Origin: Chrysiogenes arsenatis DSM 11915 | Lineage (GTDB): Bacteria > Chrysiogenota > Chrysiogenetes > Chrysiogenales > Chrysiogenaceae | Reading direction: 5' to 3' | Length of the DNA stretch: 64,000 nucleotides | Assembly: GCF_000469585.1 (NCBI RefSeq) | Contig: NZ_AWNK01000007.1 | Coordinates: 1-64,000, forward strand | The notes under the pieces: model-generated | The model's input: only the letters and a program-made list of their open reading frames with translations | Told to the model about the DNA's origin: nothing | Database searches by the model: none | Program-made: the position numbers and the translations under genes | In this document: positions 60,339-64,000 of the stretch, piece by piece | How the letters are laid out: every line of letters begins with the position of its first letter | Numbering within the stretch: the stretch's first letter is position 1

Positions 60339-61814
60339 TTACTTGAGCTTCTTGTTTTTATCCCATACGAGGTCAGCCTGTGGCAGAACTGGGAGGTACT
60401 TCAACCAGACGTGTGAATCAAGGTGCTTCTGGTCTTGTTGCAGTTTGCGGCTGTGCTCCATGATTGGCGGAACGATCTTTTCGATTGGTCCTTCAAGTTT
60501 TGGAGCGATAGCGTAGCCGGTAGCCTGCATTGCTAATTGAACAGCTTGGTCGCTGTACTGTTGTGAAGAGGCAAGTGTATCAAGAGTTTTGGTTGGGTTG
60601 TGGAAGCCTGCGCTGTTTTCAGCAGAGACGTAATCCCAGAACCACTGACCTTTACGGGTCATTTCGCGAGCTTCAGCAAGGAGCTTTTCGTCTACCCCTT
60701 TGAATTCCATTGCAAGGCGAACGGCTTCATGAGCGCGAACTGATTTTTCCTGAGCGATGTTGAGCTGCTTCCATGCTTTTTCCTGATGGAATTCAACGCG
60801 ACCCTTGAGGTACTCAGGTGTTTTGTCTTTGTGGCAGCTGACGCATGAAGCTTGGATAGACTCGGTACTCTTCAGTGGTGATGTCCAGTGGTGTGAGCTC
60901 ATACCGTTTTTGTCGCGTGGCATATGGCAATCGGAACATGATACGCCAGCTGCACCGTGGACGCCGTCAGAGAACATTTCGTATTCAGGGTGCTGGGCTT
61001 TAATGATTTTAGTTTTTGACGCTGCATGAGTGAAGTCAGTAAAGGCGCCTTTGAAGGCATCGCGCTTCGGATCACCGTTGGAGTAGAACTCATACATGTC
61101 AGCAGGGTTCATGCCTTTATCCCAAGGGAGGTGTGGCTTAGCAGCTACGCCGTGATCTTTCGTTTCGAAGTAGTATTCAACGTGACACTGCGCGCAAACG
61201 AGCGAGCGCATTTCCTGCTTCGAAGCTTTGCGCCAGTCTTTCCCTTGACGCTTCAACGCTTCGTCGAGCGGAAAGCTAGTGATGGCCAATGCAAAGGTTT
61301 TTTCATCGTGACAATTTGCACAGCCGATAGCATGTTTGCTACCCTCATGGGCTTCGCGGTAGTCATGGAAGTTTGAAGACCAGAACTTATCGCCAAACTT
61401 TTCAACTAGTGTTGGGATAGTGGTCGTTTTGCAATTCCAGCAGGTTGCAGGAAGACCGGCTTGCTCACTGTAGCGGTTGATACGGTCGATATGAGTTACG
61501 TCTTCAATGGCTTGGGTGTGACCCTGAGCGCGCTTGTATTCATACGAAAATGGATAGCCGAGCCAGAGGTTTTTCAGATAAGGCTGGGCGTGCTTGTAGC
61601 CTTTCGGAAGTGGATTAACGCCATCGTGCTTGTCATAAGGAACAGATCCGCCGTATTCGGTCATCTGTGTGTTGTCTTTGTTCTTCAGGTACGACTGGTA
61701 CTGGGGCATGTCTTTGTACTTCAGGTTCCCTTCACCAAGATCAATGGTCGACGATGCGGCGACTGACCCTGCTACGAAGAGAGTGGCTAAAAGCGTAGAG
61801 AAAATCTTTTTCAT
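60339..61814 (-). CDS. nrfA: Ammonia-forming cytochrome c nitrite reductase
   Basis: Periplasmic pentaheme enzyme that reduces nitrite to ammonium with six electrons. The 491-residue precursor has a signal peptide (about 1-20, VAGSVAA). The active-site heme is bound by the special CWNCK motif at 125-129; the other four are CANCH (165-169), CAQCH (207-211), CSDCH (293-297) and CVSCH (324-328). The conserved CAQCHVEYYF and AQHPEYE segments carry the catalytic Tyr and His. No nrfH or nrfB electron donor lies beside it. Ribosome site AGAAGGAG. Its own terminator makes it end as a separate unit. Confidence 0.96.
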   Translation of the reverse strand: MKKIFSTLLATLFVAGSVAASSTIDLGEGNLKYKDMPQYQSYLKNKDNTQMTEYGGSVPYDKHDGVNPLPKGYKHAQPYLKNLWLGYPFSYEYKRAQGHTQAIEDVTHIDRINRYSEQAGLPATCWNCKTTTIPTLVEKFGDKFWSSNFHDYREAHEGSKHAIGCANCHDEKTFALAITSFPLDEALKRQGKDWRKASKQEMRSLVCAQCHVEYYFETKDHGVAAKPHLPWDKGMNPADMYEFYSNGDPKRDAFKGAFTDFTHAASKTKIIKAQHPEYEMFSDGVHGAAGVSCSDCHMPRDKNGMSSHHWTSPLKSTESIQASCVSCHKDKTPEYLKGRVEFHQEKAWKQLNIAQEKSVRAHEAVRLAMEFKGVDEKLLAEAREMTRKGQWFWDYVSAENSAGFHNPTKTLDTLASSQQYSDQAVQLAMQATGYAIAPKLEGPIEKIVPPIMEHSRKLQQDQKHLDSHVWLKYLPVLPQADLVWDKNKKLK

Positions 61815-61969
61815 CTTTTGGACTCCTTCTCAATTTTTTTTGTGTGGACATGAATGGAAATTTGCTTACGTGCTCTGTTCTTTGGGGTAGATCACCTCCA
61901 TGTTAGGTTGCGCGGTTGATGAATAATTCCCATGCCGTTTTATCAAGAACCTCTGCTTTGCAAAGGGCT

Positions 61970-63337
61970 CTAGCGTGTGTCGTCACTCATGCCGTATTCT
62001 TCGAGCTTCTTGCGCAGCGTCAGGCGGTTGATGCCAAGCACATGCGCGGTACGTGTTTTGTTCTGTTCCAGAGCGTAGTAGGTTGCAATAATGTGTTCGC
62101 GTTCAATTTCAGCCAGTGAGCGCAGAGTGAACGGTTCATCTTGATTCGGCAGTTGTACGGTGGCGTTAAAAGGAGCGCCAATTCCACTGAGGCGCGGAAA
62201 TGACTCCAGCAGTGCAGAGCGTTCGGCGATGTTGCGTAGTTCACGAATATTGCCTGGCCATCCGTAACGGTTCGCTTCATCAAGGAATGTTGACACGATG
62301 GAAAGTGCTGGTTTCCCCAATCGACGGCAGTAATGCTTCAGGTAATGCTCGAAAAGGAGCGCAATGTCGTCCGGTCTTTCGCGGAGGGGGTCGAGCCGAA
62401 TTTCAAAGACATTCAGGCGATAGTACAGATCCGCGCGAAAGGTTTTTTCTTTGAGCATGGTTTCCATCTCGCGGTTCGTCGCGGCGATCACACGTGTATC
62501 GATTTGGATTTCACGCTCGCCGCCCACTTTGACAAATGACTTGGCTTCGAGGAAACGGAGGAGCTTTGCCTGAATGTCGAGTCCGAGTTCGCCAACTTCA
62601 TCCAAGAATAACGTGCCGCCTGCCGCCATTTCGATGTAGCCACGACGACTCTTCTTGGCGTCAGTATAGGCTCCTTTTTCGTAGCCAAACAGTTCGGCTT
62701 CGATCAGTGATGGAGGGAGCGCCGCGCAGTTGACTCGTACGAGTGGGCGGTGACGGCGAGCAGAAAGAGCGTGGATCGCTTCAGCGACTAACTCTTTGCC
62801 GGTACCGGTTTCGCCGGTAACCAGTACGGTCGTATCAGGCGAAGTGCTTACGGTGGTAATGAGCTTTTTGAGTGCGAGGACGGAAGCTGAAACACCCAGA
62901 ATGGCGTCAAGCGGGTTGGTTGCATTTTCACGCTGTCGCATTTCTATCGCGTCGCGTTGCAGGGTTGCACTCTGTGCTAACGTACGAGCAACCAGCAGGT
63001 CGAGATCGTCAAAATCAAACGGTTTTTCGAGGTAGTCAACCGCCCCCATTTTAATAGTTTTAACCGCCATCTGGTGCTCTGGAAAGGCCGTTAAAATAAT
63101 GGCTTGCGGGTTGCCCGGTGCCTCGCTGAGTACTTGGAGTACCTGTGTTCCTTCGCCATCTGGGAGATGCATGTCGAGCAGTATCAGGTCAAACGAAGAT
63201 GCCAGCACCGTCTCAATTGCGGTCGTGATATTTTGACACCACTGTACGCGGTGATCAGAACCGTAATGGTTGACCAGTGATTGGCCAATGCGTAGATCAT
63301 CTTCGACTATGAGAATGTTCGCTCTTTCATGTGACAC
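61970..63337 (-). CDS. NtrC-family response regulator with altered GAFTGA loop
   Basis: A 455-residue regulator: receiver with Asp55 (LILLDMHLP), AAA+ domain with Walker A GETGTGKE (175-182) and GGTLFLDEVGE, an intact C-terminal Fis-like helix-turn-helix (NKTRTAHVLGINRLTLRKKLEEYG). The sigma54-contact loop reads GAYTDA (222-227) instead of GAFTGA. The GTG start at 63337 is favoured by AGGAG seven bases ahead; ATGs at 63355 and 63352 precede that site. It lies directly upstream of nrfA on the same strand and is the natural partner of the heme kinase on the other side. Confidence 0.9.
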   Translation of the reverse strand: MSHERANILIVEDDLRIGQSLVNHYGSDHRVQWCQNITTAIETVLASSFDLILLDMHLPDGEGTQVLQVLSEAPGNPQAIILTAFPEHQMAVKTIKMGAVDYLEKPFDFDDLDLLVARTLAQSATLQRDAIEMRQRENATNPLDAILGVSASVLALKKLITTVSTSPDTTVLVTGETGTGKELVAEAIHALSARRHRPLVRVNCAALPPSLIEAELFGYEKGAYTDAKKSRRGYIEMAAGGTLFLDEVGELGLDIQAKLLRFLEAKSFVKVGGEREIQIDTRVIAATNREMETMLKEKTFRADLYYRLNVFEIRLDPLRERPDDIALLFEHYLKHYCRRLGKPALSIVSTFLDEANRYGWPGNIRELRNIAERSALLESFPRLSGIGAPFNATVQLPNQDEPFTLRSLAEIEREHIIATYYALEQNKTRTAHVLGINRLTLRKKLEEYGMSDDTR

Positions 63338-63597
63338 GGTTCTACTCCTCATCATTGGTAGTTACTCGCTCACCGCTGACGTGTCAGAGGAGAGTGCAAA
63401 AATTGCGCCATAATGCAGGGTACAGCGCATAAATTTTTAATCACAAGTAAAATAGCAAGATACGCGATGGTGCTTTGTGTGAGTGTGCGGGATGTTCTTG
63501 AATGTTGGTGGTTTTGTAATCGATGAGTGGTGGTGAATAAAATGCCATTTGACGGCGTCGTCTCTTGGGTCATGCCACAGACGGCTTGGCACGTCTG

Positions 63598-64000
63598 TTA
63601 CGGCTTTGTTGGTGATAAATACGTTTGCTTCGCTGTTCGTTCGATAATTTTGCGCACCGCGAGGGTGTGTTTTTTGATTTCTGCGACCCAGCGCGGGTAG
63701 CGGGCAATAGCGTTGATTTTGGCGATAGTGGGATCGGCGTACTGAAAGAAGAGTTTCTTTTCTTCAATCATATCATCAATAACAAAGGACTGTGCTACGT
63801 GCATAACCATATACATGAAGGTCTCTTTTCCACATTGGGCAATGGCTGATTTTGCCTGTTCAACGGAGCTGAAAACGCTTGCAACCCGTGAAGGGTCGAT
63901 GGCGGGGATGGTGCCATTCAGGAGTGAAGCGACATCGTGCTCTAAAAATTGGTGAATGGCATGGAGCGAGCTTTCGGCAGTGCGGATGATTTGATCGCAT
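63598..64000 (-). CDS. Unidentified protein, 5' part beyond the window
   Basis: A continuous frame of at least 133 codons enters from the right edge and ends at TAA 63598-63600. The visible part is mostly helical and charged (LHAIHQFLEHDVASLLNG, VASVFSSVEQAKSAIAQ, DDMIEEKKLFFQYADPTIAKINAI, RKIIERTAKQTYLSPTKP). No motif or membrane segment is recognised. About 260 bases without a gene separate it from the regulator. It could be a four-helix sensory or chemotaxis-type domain, but this is only a guess. Confidence 0.6.
   Translation of the reverse strand, partial: CDQIIRTAESSLHAIHQFLEHDVASLLNGTIPAIDPSRVASVFSSVEQAKSAIAQCGKETFMYMVMHVAQSFVIDDMIEEKKLFFQYADPTIAKINAIARYPRWVAEIKKHTLAVRKIIERTAKQTYLSPTKP

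Overview
The window reads as a chromosomal segment of a Gram-negative, anaerobically respiring bacterium of roughly balanced base composition. It has a full outer-membrane toolkit: LPS inner-core heptosyltransferases, Lol lipoprotein export, two secretins, and a periplasmic NrfA nitrite reductase. Protein styles and the combination of nitrite ammonification, MSHA-type pili and NuoA-B-C-D in separate genes would fit a Chrysiogenes-like bacterium or a deltaproteobacterial relative. This is a guess from the sequence; no 16S gene is present to settle it.

Layout. 1-1810 (minus): start of a complex I operon, nuoA-nuoB-nuoC-nuoD, with nuoD cut by the window edge. 2113-3022: smpB, then the tmRNA gene and a terminator, i.e. 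a trans-translation module. 3067-6883: a cytosolic hybrid histidine kinase, divergent from a secreted NagZ-type hexosaminidase. 6967-16915: a compact, tightly overlapping operon for an MSHA-like type IV pilus or pseudopilus machine (system 1): secretin, TPR protein, assembly ATPase, platform protein, a PilM/PilN-like single-chain protein, PilO-like and MshK-like proteins, and three prepilin-like proteins. A large Ig-like-repeat lipoprotein with its own promoter follows (17037-19556). 19762-25929: waaF, waaC, a WaaE-type glucosyltransferase, waaQ, def, fmt and a DUF116 gene. 25966-26246: tRNA-Gly, tRNA-Cys and tRNA-Leu. 26379-28655: rpoZ, coaBC and a family-4 uracil-DNA glycosylase.

28862-43938: a second, more canonical MSHA-type pilus locus (system 2), in the order I-I2-J-K-L-N-E-G, an orphan UPF0175 gene, three minor prepilins, two very large prepilin-headed proteins that carry lectin/LamG-type domains, and the major pilin behind a structured leader. 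43939-46452: a repeat-rich island with palindromic elements, an orphan ATPase and a decayed Rpn-family nuclease gene. 46453-48621: the retraction ATPases pilT and pilU. 48719-55298 (minus): a universal stress protein, then an overlapping operon yebC-ruvC-ruvA-NtrC/NtrX-type regulator-lolC/E-lolD-rluD. 55363-60148 (minus): a c-heme sensor kinase, a J-domain protein, argJ, hemD and a small exported protein. 60339-63337 (minus): nrfA and, upstream of it, a sigma54-activator-like response regulator. An unidentified partial gene runs off the right edge.

How it fits together. Two related pilus machines share a neighbourhood with one pilT/pilU pair. System 2 appears specialised for carbohydrate adhesion, through prepilin-anchored lectin-like subunits. 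System 1 is a streamlined relative next to an Ig-repeat surface lipoprotein. The nrfA block looks like a self-contained nitrite-ammonification unit in which a heme-bearing kinase and a regulator flank the enzyme, without the usual nrfH partner.
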